A stretch of 64,000 bases of DNA from Auricularia sp. M13 (taxonomy: Eukaryota; Basidiomycota; Agaricomycetes; Auriculariales; Auriculariaceae), in contig CM073193.1 of assembly GCA_037042915.1 (NCBI GenBank), positions 620,001 to 684,000 on the forward strand, given 5' to 3'. The position numbers and the translations under genes were made by a program. This document shows, piece by piece, positions 24,870 to 35,762 of this stretch; the stretch's first letter is position 1; each line of letters begins with the position of its first letter. The notes under the pieces were generated by a model. That model was not told the origin of the DNA and searched no databases. It saw nothing but the letters and a program-made list of their open reading frames with translations.

Positions 24870-26567
24870 TCAGGGGGTCGACACGACGCTCTGCACATTG
24901 ACCTTACTCGTGCTAGCGCTGCCGCCGCCGCCGGCCACGCTATCCACATGGACAGACGTCTCGAGTTGTACGCGAATCTCCGTTTGGCTCTCGCCGTCGC
25001 CAGGCAGCGCTGAGCGCAGCGCGCCCAGGTGGCGTCCGACAATCTGCGAGGAGCGCCGGCCGTATACATTCGCGAGGTCGTCCGCTATTGACGTGTCCCG
25101 TGTCACGCGCATGATGAGGTGCGAGAACTGGCATGGTAGCCCGTCAGTGCAATTTCAGAGCGGACGGTGACTCGGCAAACGTACAACGATGCCCTTTTGT
25201 CAGCGAGCGCGGAAACAATTAGTGGCCGTCGAGCAACTGGGAACGTTCCTCAGCTACTTACGATTGTGGGGCATATCTACGAATGGATATCAGAATGGTG
25301 ACGAGCTTCAGAGGAAGATGTTGTACCATGTTGGCGAACACGGCACTCGAGAAGCTCGCCGTCGAGCTGGTGGCAATCTCCACGGCCAGGAGAAGGGTAT
25401 ACAGAATCACTAGATGCGACCACCTCGCATAAGTCACGAGAAGCATACAAAAATGACTCAAGGACATACCAGACTCGCTAGCAAGAGTAGGAAAGTCAAC
25501 AGACAAATCCTTCGAACCGCCAGGCACGCGGGTGCGCGACGCTCTCCTCCGCAGGAGCCATACACGGAATGCCAGAAGGACTGAGGAAACAATGGGTCAG
25601 AGAATTAGTCACTTGCAGTCATGAACGCACGAGTGCATGCCATGTTCGTTCCAAGGGCGAAGTACAAAAACGCAGCCATCGATTCGTTGACGATATTCTC
25701 CGGGCCCGCGTCTGCATCTGGAAGCACAGAGGACTTGTGTACCGCATAGATACCCATCGCTTCAAAGAAGATTGAGGCTTAGCATGTGGCTGTAATCATC
25801 TGGATGCATTTCTCACCGCAGGTCGCCAAAGTCAGCAGAGCCGGGACGCCGACGAGCAGAGCGCGATCCTTCCAAATCATATAGCACCGGAAGATCTGCG
25901 CTCATAATCAGTCAAGTTTTACGGGGTAGATTACCATGGGGACTCACCAGAAATGCGTCGGAGACCACGACTGCAGCGACCAGCAATGCATTCGGAACGA
26001 TACTCGCTGGACCCTTAAACACCTTCATGTCGACACCTCCTCCATCCAAGGGGTTGGTGAACGCATGGACTGTCCGTTTCATGTCCACGATGAAGCGCTT
26101 CAGAAACGATGAGATGGTCAGCAGGCTCGGGAGTGAGGGGGGCAACGCACTATAGATATGAGTACAAGAAGGATGGCAAAGGTCGCCGAGAGGTATGCGT
26201 GCGTCTTGGTGCGGCGGTTGTAGCGATACAATGCGCCGACGCATTTCTTTGAGATGATGAGAAATGAGCCTGCAGTTCATATGGTCAAATTGTCAATAAC
26301 AGGCTATTCGAGAGAGAGCAGGTTAAGAACGCACCGAAAAGAAGGGTCTCCATGAACATCCTACTCCCCTATCAGCGACACTTCTTGCGTAGAGCAAGCC
26401 ACTCACCCAGCCAGCGCCTCAGAGACTCCAGGCACACGATGCGACGAGACCGTGACGAGCGAAAGCGGCACGGCATCGTCAGTTGCAGAGCCGCCCTCAT
26501 CGGCGGGGTACACAACGCCGTACGCAAACGCGATGATTCGGACGGGCACTGAGAGTTCTGAAGGCAT
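24870..26567 (-). CDS. Seven-transmembrane orphan protein of the Agaricomycete expanded family
   Basis: About eleven exons can be joined in phase: 26407-26567, 26335-26360, 26151-26269, 25948-26097, 25817-25895, 25631-25759, 25470-25580, one starting at 25409, two very short ones (ICPTI and GIV), and a last exon ending at 24870. Hydrophobic spans include FMETLLFG+SFLIIS, YLSATFAILLVLISI, IVPNALLVAAVVVSDAFL, LLVGVPALLTLATC, FLYFALGTNMACTLLLAF, VILYTLLLAVEIA and CPTIGIVFSHLIMRV, about seven helices in all. The pattern (SDAFL+IFRCYMIW after helix 3, PTIGIVFSHLIMRV near the end) matches the large family of orphan 7-TM proteins in mushroom genomes, whose ligands are unknown. The C-terminal tail is hydrophilic and Ser/Gly-rich. 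The small exons near the 3' end are the least certain. Confidence 0.78.
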
Positions 26568-28950
26568 GAGGCGGGGTCGAGGACGTTGCCCTGGCAGAGA
26601 TAAGTACCAAGTGGCTCACTGGGAGAACGATTGACCTAGTGCGCCTTAGCCGGATTTCCTGGGCAACGATGCAGATTCCACAGCAATGCTCTGATGAGTG
26701 TCCAGGAACAGCGGGCATTTTTGGGCGCCGCGTGTGATTGAGTAGGAAGAGCTTTCATCGAGGCGAGGTTTCGATAAGCGGGATAAAATCGTGAAAAAGT
26801 AGCCGGCGAAGTGGGAGAGCAGTGGGAGTCGATTTCCAGTGCCATTGACTAATGTCCAATGTTTCGGTGTGGTGTGAAAGGCCTATGTCCTTCAATGAAG
26901 AGGTTTGTCAACGCTAAGCGACGACCTGGGACGACCCTCCGCGGGAACTCGGCAAAACCAGGGCAAAACAATGAAAAACTCCGGGTGGAAACAACATGGC
27001 TGATCAGTACAACAAATATCAGCCATGTCGCGCGATCTACAAATAAAAAAGATACACGCAGCTGGTAATTTCTGAGATACGTGCCAGGTGAAGGCGACTC
27101 GAGGAGAGGAAGTCCAGCAGTGTTCCGCTTGTCGGTCCGGGGAATCGGACCGGTCCGACTCAAAAGTCGCCATCTGTTCCTCCGCTCTTCATAAAATTCC
27201 TGAAAGGCCATGCATCGAAGAGTAATTCGTCTCACGGTTTCAAAATATCCCATTCAAGCGGCTAGAGATGTTACTCCTATGAAACCCTGATGACACGAGC
27301 CCAGGCACAGTCGCGTTCGTCGGTAGGGCAGCCCGAACGTTCACCGGAACTCGTGCATTGAAGACAAAAGAAATATCCACCCATCGATCCCGCGACTTTT
27401 CCTCTTGGAGATCGGTCAGCGGACACGCTGGTCAGTACAGCACGGGAGTTCCTCGGCGCACCCCTGCACGTGGAAAAGGGCTTCTGTGACTTTAACCAGT
27501 TTCCGCGAACTGCACAGCTCCTGTCGCTCCGGATAACGCATGAGTCAAAATGGTAATCAGGGGCTGTGGTTCCGTGCTGCGCACATCCGAATAGCCGGGC
27601 TTGAGCTGACTGGATCAGACTGAAGGCTTCAAGAGCGGCGTACGTACTACCAGCTTTTCCGTTGAAAACAAGTGGTATTTCTTTACTCATCCATAGCCAA
27701 GAATTTCCCGGCCAGAGACCGCATTGTGTGGCTCGGGAAAGCTGAGAGATGGCAAGAACAACGATATCCGCCATCCGCGAACCCATGTGCGTTGCACGGC
27801 CTTCTTCAGGATTGCTGGCATCTAGGAAAAGAAGAAGCTGCTCAGTTCAATCGAGGACAATAGCGAGCTGTCGCAAAGGAAGACGAGGTCAGGGCGCCTC
27901 GGCGGACGAAAGACCAGAAGAAGCCGGCTGTGCAGCCTGAGGAAATAGTTACAGTCTCGCCAGGCATTGCAGTCAACACGAGGCCTCATCTTCAGACTTC
28001 AGCTGTCCACATGAATCTGGACGACCCGGCGAGCGAGCTCCAAGCTCATATCGGCTGGACGTTTGGCCAGGGGAGCTCGGAACAGCACAGCGCATCCTGG
28101 TGTCTACCCTCATGCTGCAAGGCTGGCACACAGGTATATGGCGGCAGGTGCAGTGATGGGCCACGTACACGAGCACATGCGCCATGTTCTGGCCGTGTGA
28201 GGGCGCATGGCTGTCGAGAAGTCGGATCCCGGCGCACCGGAATGCAGGAGAAGACGCGTCTCACAACGACTGTATGGCTATTGTTCTTTGCGAATACCCC
28301 TCTTATGGGCTCGCGGGCCTCTCTTGATCTCGCTGCCGCAATGGAGACGACGTGGCATGTGTATGACGGGCGGTATGATGGATGTATGAGAGCAAGCTTC
28401 AGCGGCGACTCCCGTCACTTCCACCACGTCCACCATGCCCATGGATACCTATGGGTCGCTGCCAGCTGTGCCTTGGCCTCTTCAGTACCCATACACCCCG
28501 TTCCTACACGTGCCCGATGCCCACTTCCGACGGCGCGGCTAAGCGAGCGCGCTGTTGACGCCGGGTTACAGTCGTTTACGACTGCTTTGGCAGCCATTAT
28601 TGACAGCCTCGGCGTGACACGTGTGTAGAGTACCGATCTGAAAATTGCAATATATTCCATTCCAAGAGCGAGAGCAAAACGTGAGCGGCGAGACAAAGCA
28701 TGGGACAGCGGGCGAGCCGGATCCTAGCTACGGTTACAGTGGTGAGTGAAGATTTTCATGACACAAGGGAAGGGACGCAGAGACTAGGCATGGGGGGCTA
28801 AGGGGAAGGGGAGCTATCAGGGTTCGAGAGCAAGAAAGCATGGACAGGAGAGGCATAGTAGGGAGGACATTTTATACACGAACGAAGGCGCGCGCGTTTG
28901 GAGTGTTCGAGGGGCGTGTGCGTGCGTGCGCTTGCCGCGGGTTTTGTCGT
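26568..28950. other. Long intergenic region without a supported gene
   Basis: These 2.4 kb hold only scattered frames with poor composition and no coherent splice structure. A perfect 14-nt palindrome, TCGGACCGGTCCGA, lies at 27145-27158 with a further CGGTCCGG just before it. The last part (about 28620-28950) is probably the 3' UTR of the HMG-box gene. Confidence 0.45.
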
Positions 28951-30203
28951 TCAGTACAGCGGCACCTGGCCGCCGTCGACGTTCATGTTGTAGAGAAACT
29001 GGCTCATATCCTGATCCACGACATCGCAGCCCGTCTGAGGACATAGTCAGCTTTGCCGGTCGCGCAACAGAAGCTGGGACGACGTACGTTGAGGAAGTGG
29101 TCCTGAGAATAGGGCTTCAGGCCAGCCTCGCATTGCAAGTCGAAGACAAGCGGCCTGGACAGGTGCACGGGGGCGAGCAGCGTCTACATGAAGATGAGCG
29201 CGGAAATCAGCGACGGGAACTAAGCTCACCTGCGCCGCGAAGTTGTCAGCCTGAGCGTTGAAGGAGTTCCAGTGTATGGCGGCCAGGTTGGGGTCGACGT
29301 TGGCGTTGAACTCGGTGTTCAGGCTGAGTGCCCCGGTAAACGCAGGCTCGAAGTCGGTCGGCATGGGCAGGAGACCCTCGAGTCCGAGCGGCATGGAGAG
29401 ACCGGGTAAGTCGCACAGCGGGGCAGTGCCAACGAACGGCGTAGCCACAATGGGGGACGCGGGAGACGAGGTGGGCGTGGAGACGAGAGTGGGCACCTCG
29501 AATGCGTCTGGAGAGTCTGTGAAGTACGTCGTCGCCGTCTCCGAGGCCGGCGAAGGGCGGGACAGCGTCTGGACTGGGAGCTCGTCCTCCGAGAACTGCA
29601 CAAGCTTGCTACGAGGCTTCTGGGCACGCTTCGAGCGCGGGCGCTTGACGGGGGCAACTGAGGCGGTGTCGGCGTCGCAGTCGTCGAGGTCGATGGGGGA
29701 GGAACCGGTCGCCTTGATATGCGCCTCCAGGACCTTCTGCTTGCGCTGCTCCTCCTCCTCGACGGACGTGCGGCACATGCGACGCTTCTTCTCGGTAAGA
29801 CGCTTGCGAGGGCGGTAGATGTAGTCGGGGTATTGCTTCTTGTGCGCGGCCTTGAGCTCGTCCGCCTGCTTGTAGAAGCGCTCGAGCTTGCTGGGATCGG
29901 TGTCCTTGAGCTTGTGCCAGAGAGCGCAGGCGACGCTGGAGACCGACTTCTGGTGCGCCTCGCCAGACTCGACGCTGCGCGCGTTGAGCTCCTTGCGGAA
30001 GAGGATGAACGCATTCGGCGGCGGGCGCGGAATGTGGTCGGGGGACTTGCCGCGGCGAGAGGGAGCCGGCGGGGTGCCCTTGCGAGTAGCTGGCAGCACG
30101 GTCAGTGCATGCGATGAGAGCGGAGCAATGGTGGCGAAAGCAACCACGTACCAGGGCTCTCACTGCGCGATTTCGCGATGCGGGAGTTGACAATGCGTGC
30201 CAT
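28951..30203 (-). CDS. HMG-box transcription factor (MATA_HMG type)
   Basis: Four exons (30152-30203, 29230-30089, 29088-29183, 28951-29034) give 363 aa. The HMG box is at about residues 37-110: IPRPPPNAFILFRKE, then SSVACALWHKLKD, then FYKQADELKAAHKKQYPDY and basic RPRKR. This is the sequence-specific HMG form found in fungal mating-type and sexual-development regulators. A second basic patch (KRPRSKRAQKPRSK, about 165-180) may be a nuclear localisation signal. The rest is Ser/Thr/Pro-rich with acidic/hydrophobic segments, suited to activation. It is probably a nuclear DNA-binding regulator. Which target genes, and whether it is linked to mating, cannot be told from the sequence. No homeodomain or pheromone genes lie nearby. 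Confidence 0.9.
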
Positions 30204-31334
30204 GAGAGGAAATAAGTGTATGGGCGCGCGAACGGCGGAGGGATCAGGGCGGGCGTGCGAGGGCGAGCTGGGGGAGATGGTGCGCAATCTCAGGCGAAGG
30301 AAATCCCGTCCTGTGGGCGCAGATATATATATGCATGGTGTTTGGCTTGGAGGAAAAAGAACCCGTAACTGCTGCAGCAGGGAAGTCCTGTCCATGGGGG
30401 AAGGCGGACGATTGCAGGAATCCCGTCGCCATTGTGTGCATTAGGCGATATCCGCCATCGGGGCTGAAAGGATGATCTGGCGTGCCTCGCCCGGCGGCCC
30501 CCTCCTTGAAGTCACACCACGCGGCAAGTGTCAAATCGGGATCCTGCAACGGGCTCGAGTTGCGCTGCCATTGGAATAAGTAAGAGGAGATGAAGTCGCC
30601 CCTAATCCATGGCCGAGAGTCGGACTTGGGTCCGAGTCGCGGCATCCGGCGGATAAACGGCCTCGCGCACGTGCCAGTTTGCGGAGACAAAGAACTGCAT
30701 CTGCAGCAGCAACGCTGCCTCTCCCTTGCGAGGCCATGGAATCATTTCAAGTCTTTCATACAAAGGTCAAAAGGTCGAACCATACTGTTCACCACAGGGA
30801 CGAGTTTGTACCAGAACGGGATATTTTTGATAATGAGTTTCTATAGCTATGCGTTGTGTAAACTGATAAGATGATAGAGACAGGCTCAGGGCGAGAGGTC
30901 TTCCACTGGCGAGGCTTGAGTTGCATTTGCTGGTCGTGTAATACCTCGCTTCTCTCGGGCAGAGTGGCCTCCTCGAGCGTGAGCTATCAAAGAATTTGAA
31001 AGGTGCAATCTCATGAAAATCTCATAGTATAATGATCAGGCTTAAGCTGGACTCCATTCATACAGAATAATTATATGTATCGCAGATTGGAAGCTGTTGG
31101 AAGTGTCTGGATTACGGACAGCAAAACTCCTGAGGTTGTAACGAATTCCTTACAAATTCCTAGCCATAAGCTAAAGAGAGACTATTTTAATTTTATGTGC
31201 CCAATTTTTTGCGAGATAAAGGATGGTGGATAGCTGTTCTGGTTCAGTAAAGGCTTCGGGCTCGGAGCCACGACGGAGGTTGAAAATGCCGCGCCCGTTC
31301 TGCCGCTCCCGCATCAGCGCACCTGGACGTCAGT
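30204..31334. other. Shared divergent promoter region of the HMG-box gene and GRR1
   Basis: The two genes are transcribed away from each other from this 1.1-kb region. A TATA tract faces the HMG-box gene. The GRR1-proximal half (about 30850-31250) is AT-rich. I see no additional gene. Confidence 0.55.
30324..30332 (-). promoter_or_regulatory. TATA tract of the HMG-box gene
   Basis: TATATATAT lies 121 nt upstream of the HMG-box ATG (30203, minus strand), a usual fungal TATA-to-ATG distance. Confidence 0.5.
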
Positions 31335-33899
31335 ATGGCCATCTACGCCTCTGAGTCGCCAGCCCAGTCGAGCTCCTCACTCTCTGACACCGACGACTAT
31401 CCCGAGCGTACCGATTCCTTCAGTGAAAAGGTCCAGCCAGCGCGTTGGTCATCACTTGGTCACAGCGCCGACCCGGCTCAGCAACGGCAAAGACAACATG
31501 GCCCGGTATCGCGGCTCCCGCCTGAGCTCCTGATACACATTCTTAAGAAACTGGGCTCGTTACGCGACCTCCAGGCGTGCCTCCTTGTATCGCGCCACTG
31601 GTGCGAATGCGGCGTCGAACTCGTCTGGCACAAGCCACACCTCAGAAACGAACGGGCTTTACGGCGAATGTTGCGCGTGCTCGTACGACCGGATCCGTCG
31701 TTCACCTATGCAGGCTTCATACGGCGGCTTAACTTCAGTCTCATGGCCACCGACATCTCCAACACGGACATAACCCGCCTTATGACCTGCTCGAAGCTAG
31801 AACGGCTCACTCTCATGAACTGCAAGCAGGTCACCGACGACGCCCTTACCCAGCTCCTGGTCTGCACGCCGGAACTCGTTGCCTTGGATATCCAAGGCGT
31901 CACCGAAGCAACCGATGCCACCCTGCTCGCTGCCGCTAGCACCTGCTCAAAGTTGCAAGGTCTCAATGTCACCAATTGCAAGCACGTTACCGACCTCGGC
32001 ATGATTGCTATTGCTCGCAGCTGCAGGTACCTTCGCCGAGTCAAGCTCGCCAGCGTCGAAAGCGTCACCGATGAGGCAATCACCGCCCTGGCTAGGAACT
32101 GTCCCAGGCTTCTTGAGCTGGACCTTACGCGCTGTGCTCAGATCACCGACGCCGGTGTCCGCGAGCTTTGGACCCATCTCGTCGATTTACGCGAGCTCAA
32201 GGTCTCATACTGTCCCAATCTGACCGAGACCGCTCACCCTTCGCTGCCCATCGCAAATCCCTTTGCACTAAACATCACCGGCCCCGACAACACATCGCCA
32301 CTTCTTCTTCAGCACCAGTTTGACCATTTCCGTATTCTCGAGCTGTCCGGCTGTCCACTTGTCACCGACGAGGCGATTGCCGGTATCGTCACACACGCGC
32401 CGAGGATACGGAGTCTGTCGCTTGCCAAGTGTTCAAACCTGACGGACAACGCACTTGGGAGCATTGCGCGGCTTGGGCACCACTTGCATGACTTGCACCT
32501 TGGTCATGTCAATCGGTGCGCTCCTCGGGCAAAGCCTGTGGCACTTGCTGATAGAAATCTAGGATCACTGACACAGCTGTATGTACGCTCGCCCGGGCGT
32601 GCTTGAAGCTGCGCTACGTAGATCTGGCCTGTGCGTTCTTGGCTGTGTCATGAACGTCGTTTCTTAACGCTCCCGCAGGCTGTAACAATCTTACGGACAT
32701 GTCTGTGCTCGAACTCGCGCAGTTGCAGAAACTGCGGCGGATAGGCTTGGTCCGTGTCACCCGACTGACCGACCAGGCCGTGTTCGCCCTTGGGGATCGC
32801 CAGGCGACGCTTGAGCGCATTCATCTCTCGTATTGCGAGAACATCACCGTCCCTGCTATTCATTATCTCTTGCAACGTTTGCCAAAGCTCATGCATCTTT
32901 CTCTTACTGGCGTGCCGTCGTTTCGCGTACCTGACTTGCAGCAGTACTGCCGACAACCGCCCTCGGTTCGTTCTGCAATTTATCTGCTCGTAGTGACTTC
33001 GCAACTGACCCCTTGTTCAGGAATTCACAGATAATCAACGAGCCGCATTCTGCGTATTCTCGGGCAAGGGCGTGAATGATTTACGGCAACACCTGCAGGA
33101 TGTTATGGCACAGTTCACTGACGAGCTCGGTGGTGGAAGGTCGGACACCGAGGACGACGACGACGACGAAGAATTCCCATCTATGCATGGCTTGCCGCCG
33201 CAGCTGCTCGACTCGCATCACACCCAGATGGCCTTTCTGAACGCGCCCAATACTATCGTCGGTCACAATGGCCATCGAAGAAACGGCGCGAACGGCCATG
33301 CTCATCCTCCTGCGCACGCTCATGTGCACGCCCACACGCATCCCCACGCACACGCTTCGGCGCTGCACGCTACTTTGCAGAATTTTCGACAGAATAGCTT
33401 CGGAGCCGCGAGCTCGTCGTCCATGACTACACCAGACGGCCTGACGCCGCGTGGCCCCAACGCACGCTCCGCCAGCAGTCTACAGTTGAACGGGACGGGG
33501 TGGATGGGCGTACAGTATGTCCCGCCGGCCGACGAGCTCGCAACGACGCTGCAGCAGTATGTCTCGGTGCAAGGGAACCGGCGCCAGCGCAACGGCGCCG
33601 TACCGTCTGAGACAGCTGGTGCATCGACATCTGCGTCCATGCGCGATGATGCTTCGACATCTACGCGGCACCATCCCCACCAGACTATCCCATTTCCCGA
33701 CGGAAGCAGCGCCGCTCTGGGGCTACAGTTCGACCCTATGAACGTCGACCCACCCACCCCTGGCCCCTCTAATCCCAACCATGAGGAGAGCCGCGGGCGG
33801 CGCGTGCGACGTAGCCTGCGTAATACGCTGAACGCCGCAGAGTCCTTCTTCCGCGGTGGCAGCCGGGACGCACATCCTGCTGGATCTGCCGGCCGTTAA
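31335..33899 (+). CDS. GRR1: F-box/leucine-rich repeat protein Grr1 (SCF ubiquitin ligase substrate receptor)
   Basis: Four exons (31335-32515, 32563-32630, 32679-32965, 33021-33899) give 804 aa. The F-box is at about residues 58-100 (VSRLPPELLIHILKKLGSLRDL then CLLVSRHWCECG) and would bind Skp1. From about 120 to 500 there are cysteine-containing LRRs of the AMN1/Grr1 kind, repeating L-x-L-x2-C-x2-(I/V/L)-TD: LTLMNCKQVTDDAL, LNVTNCKHVTDLG, LDLTRCAQITDAGV, LELSGCPLVTDEAI, IHLSYCENITVPA. Grr1 recognises phosphorylated targets such as G1 cyclins and links nutrient signals to ubiquitination. The C-terminus is disordered: an acidic run (EDDDDDEE), a His-Ala alternating tract at about 605-626, then Ser/Pro/Arg-rich sequence. 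Family assignment is strong. Confidence 0.92.
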
Positions 33900-34220
33900 G
33901 TTTCGGCCACAGGTGGCCTTGCACGTTTCTTTGTTGTCGCTATCGTCGTCGCTTGAAATCCCTCGCCCAATCGTTGTCCCCCTCCCGCAGCCCGGAATCC
34001 TCCCCATATTCATGTCCTATATCGCGCAGCTGACCGCTTTGTCTCCCAGATGGTCCCACTTACTCGTGCTAGGCCTGTAAGTTTAGCACTCCCGGATTTT
34101 TCGTCTCACAATAGCAAATTTTCCCGACGAATTCGAACCTCTTGCTTACGGTGACCGGACCGGCTCACCCAGGCCCCTTGGCTCGCGAGCAATTAGCAGC
34201 ATTGTTCCTTCGCGCTGACC
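33900..34220. other. Short intergenic region
   Basis: This 321-nt gap separates GRR1 from the aminotransferase gene in the same orientation. It is pyrimidine-rich and has no recognised feature. Confidence 0.5.
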
Positions 34221-35699
34221 ATGACAGCCCTCAGTGTTGACGAGTGCCGTGCACAGTTTCCCAGCCTCAAGGATGGATACATCTTCGCCGATAACGCGGG
34301 CGGCTCTCAGGCAAGTTGATAAACAATGTGATTCCATGCCGCACACTGATTGTGATTCATAGTGCCTGAAGAGCGTGGTAGACGCCGTATCCGATTACTT
34401 GCTCAATACCAATGTGCAACTGGGGGCCGATTATTCTGTTTCAGTCGAGAGTACACGCCGCGTCGGGCTCGGGGCAACTGCAACGGCAGAGCTCGTCAAC
34501 GCCGATGCCGATGAGATCGTCTTCGGGTCCAGTTCGACTTCATTGGTCGAGAATTTATCAAGGGCGTTAGACGGCGACTTGCTCTCGACAGACGAGTTCA
34601 TCATCAGCGACGCAGACCACGAAGGTATGTTATTTCGCGTATGATCTCTCGGATGCTCTGAATTTTGTCGACAGCGAACGCCGGGGCGTGGAAGCGCCTC
34701 GCAGCGCGCCGCGGTCTTCTCCTGCACCACTGGAAGCCTGTCGCAGAGGCGCCGAACGAGAACCCATACAATGTCAGCCTGCAGATCGCTGACCTACTCA
34801 AGCTCGTCAACGCGCAGACGCGGCTCGTCGCGTTCACCGCGTGTTCGAACATCCTCGGCGAGCTCGTCGATGTCCGCGCCATCGTGCAGGCCCTGCGCGC
34901 CAAGGCGAAGGAGCTCGGCGCGCGCAAGCTCGAGGTGTGCGTGGACTGCGTGGCGTTCGCCCCACATCGCCGCATCGATGTGCGCGAATGGGACGCGGAC
35001 TATGTCTTCTTCTCGTATTACAAGGTGCGTATCGCGCGCGAGGTCTACCTATTCCTTGTATGATGTGAGGCTGAGGCCACTGTCCCTGAAGGTATACGGC
35101 CCGCATATCAGCGCTATGTACACCCGCCGCACCTCGCGCGACGCTCTCGCCTCGCTCGCTCACTACTTCCTGGAGGCGCCGACATACAAGCTCGCTATCG
35201 GCGGCCCGGGCTACGAGCTGACCTACGCGTCCTCTGTCGTCTTCGACTACCTCAAGGACATCGCTGGCAAGGACGACCTCAACGCCAGCTTCTCTGCCAT
35301 CGCACGGCAAGAGCGCGCGCTCATGGCACCGTTGCTCGAGTACCTGCTCAGCGACGCGGCTAGGGCACGCGGCGTCCGCATCGTGGGTCCTGAAAATATC
35401 GACAAGCGCGCTCCAACGATCAGCTTTGTTGTCACTGGCGAGCGGGCGCTGAAGAGCGCCGACGTCGTGGCTGCGTTCGACAAGAAAGGCAACGTCAGTC
35501 GCGTTGGGCATGACATCGCTGGTAACCTGACCTACTGTTATAGATCGGGATCCGATATGGGCACTTTTATGCCTATACACTGCTTCAGCAGCTCGGCCTC
35601 ACGCCCCAGGACGGCGTGGTGCGCATTTCCTTCGTCCACTACAACACCGTGGACGAAGTGGAGAAAATCGTCGATATACTGAAAGAGGTTCTCACCTGA
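34221..35699 (+). CDS. Class V aminotransferase, cysteine-desulfurase-like (PLP enzyme)
   Basis: Five exons (34221-34310, 34363-34624, 34675-35024, 35092-35493, 35544-35699) give 419 aa. The N-terminus YIFADNAGGSQ, the central CVDCVAFAPHRRIDVREWDADYV and the PLP-lysine motif SYYKVYGPHISAMY (K234 ends exon 3) match class V aminotransferases of the cysteine desulfurase-like subfamily. The C-terminal domain ends with VRISFVHYNTVDEVEKIVDIL, also typical. No active-site cysteine loop of the IscS/Nfs1 type is evident, so it is probably not the mitochondrial Fe-S enzyme, and no targeting peptide is seen. The substrate is unknown. Intron 1 has a GC donor (CAG|GCAAGT at 34311). The gene converges on GSH2 with 63 nt between the stop codons. 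Confidence 0.88.
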
Positions 35700-35762
35700 T
35701 TTTATTTGTTTGCTCTATCTGTCTCTCTCGACAAATTTTGCTCCATGTACAACAGCTTGGTT

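Noticed and set aside
27930-28628. 232-aa frame on the plus strand in the intergenic region
   Set aside because: No recognisable domain, irregular composition, no upstream promoter or intron pattern; probably chance.
29258-29818. 186-aa plus-strand frame opposite the HMG-box gene
   Set aside because: Exact antisense of a coding exon with Ser/Arg shadow composition.
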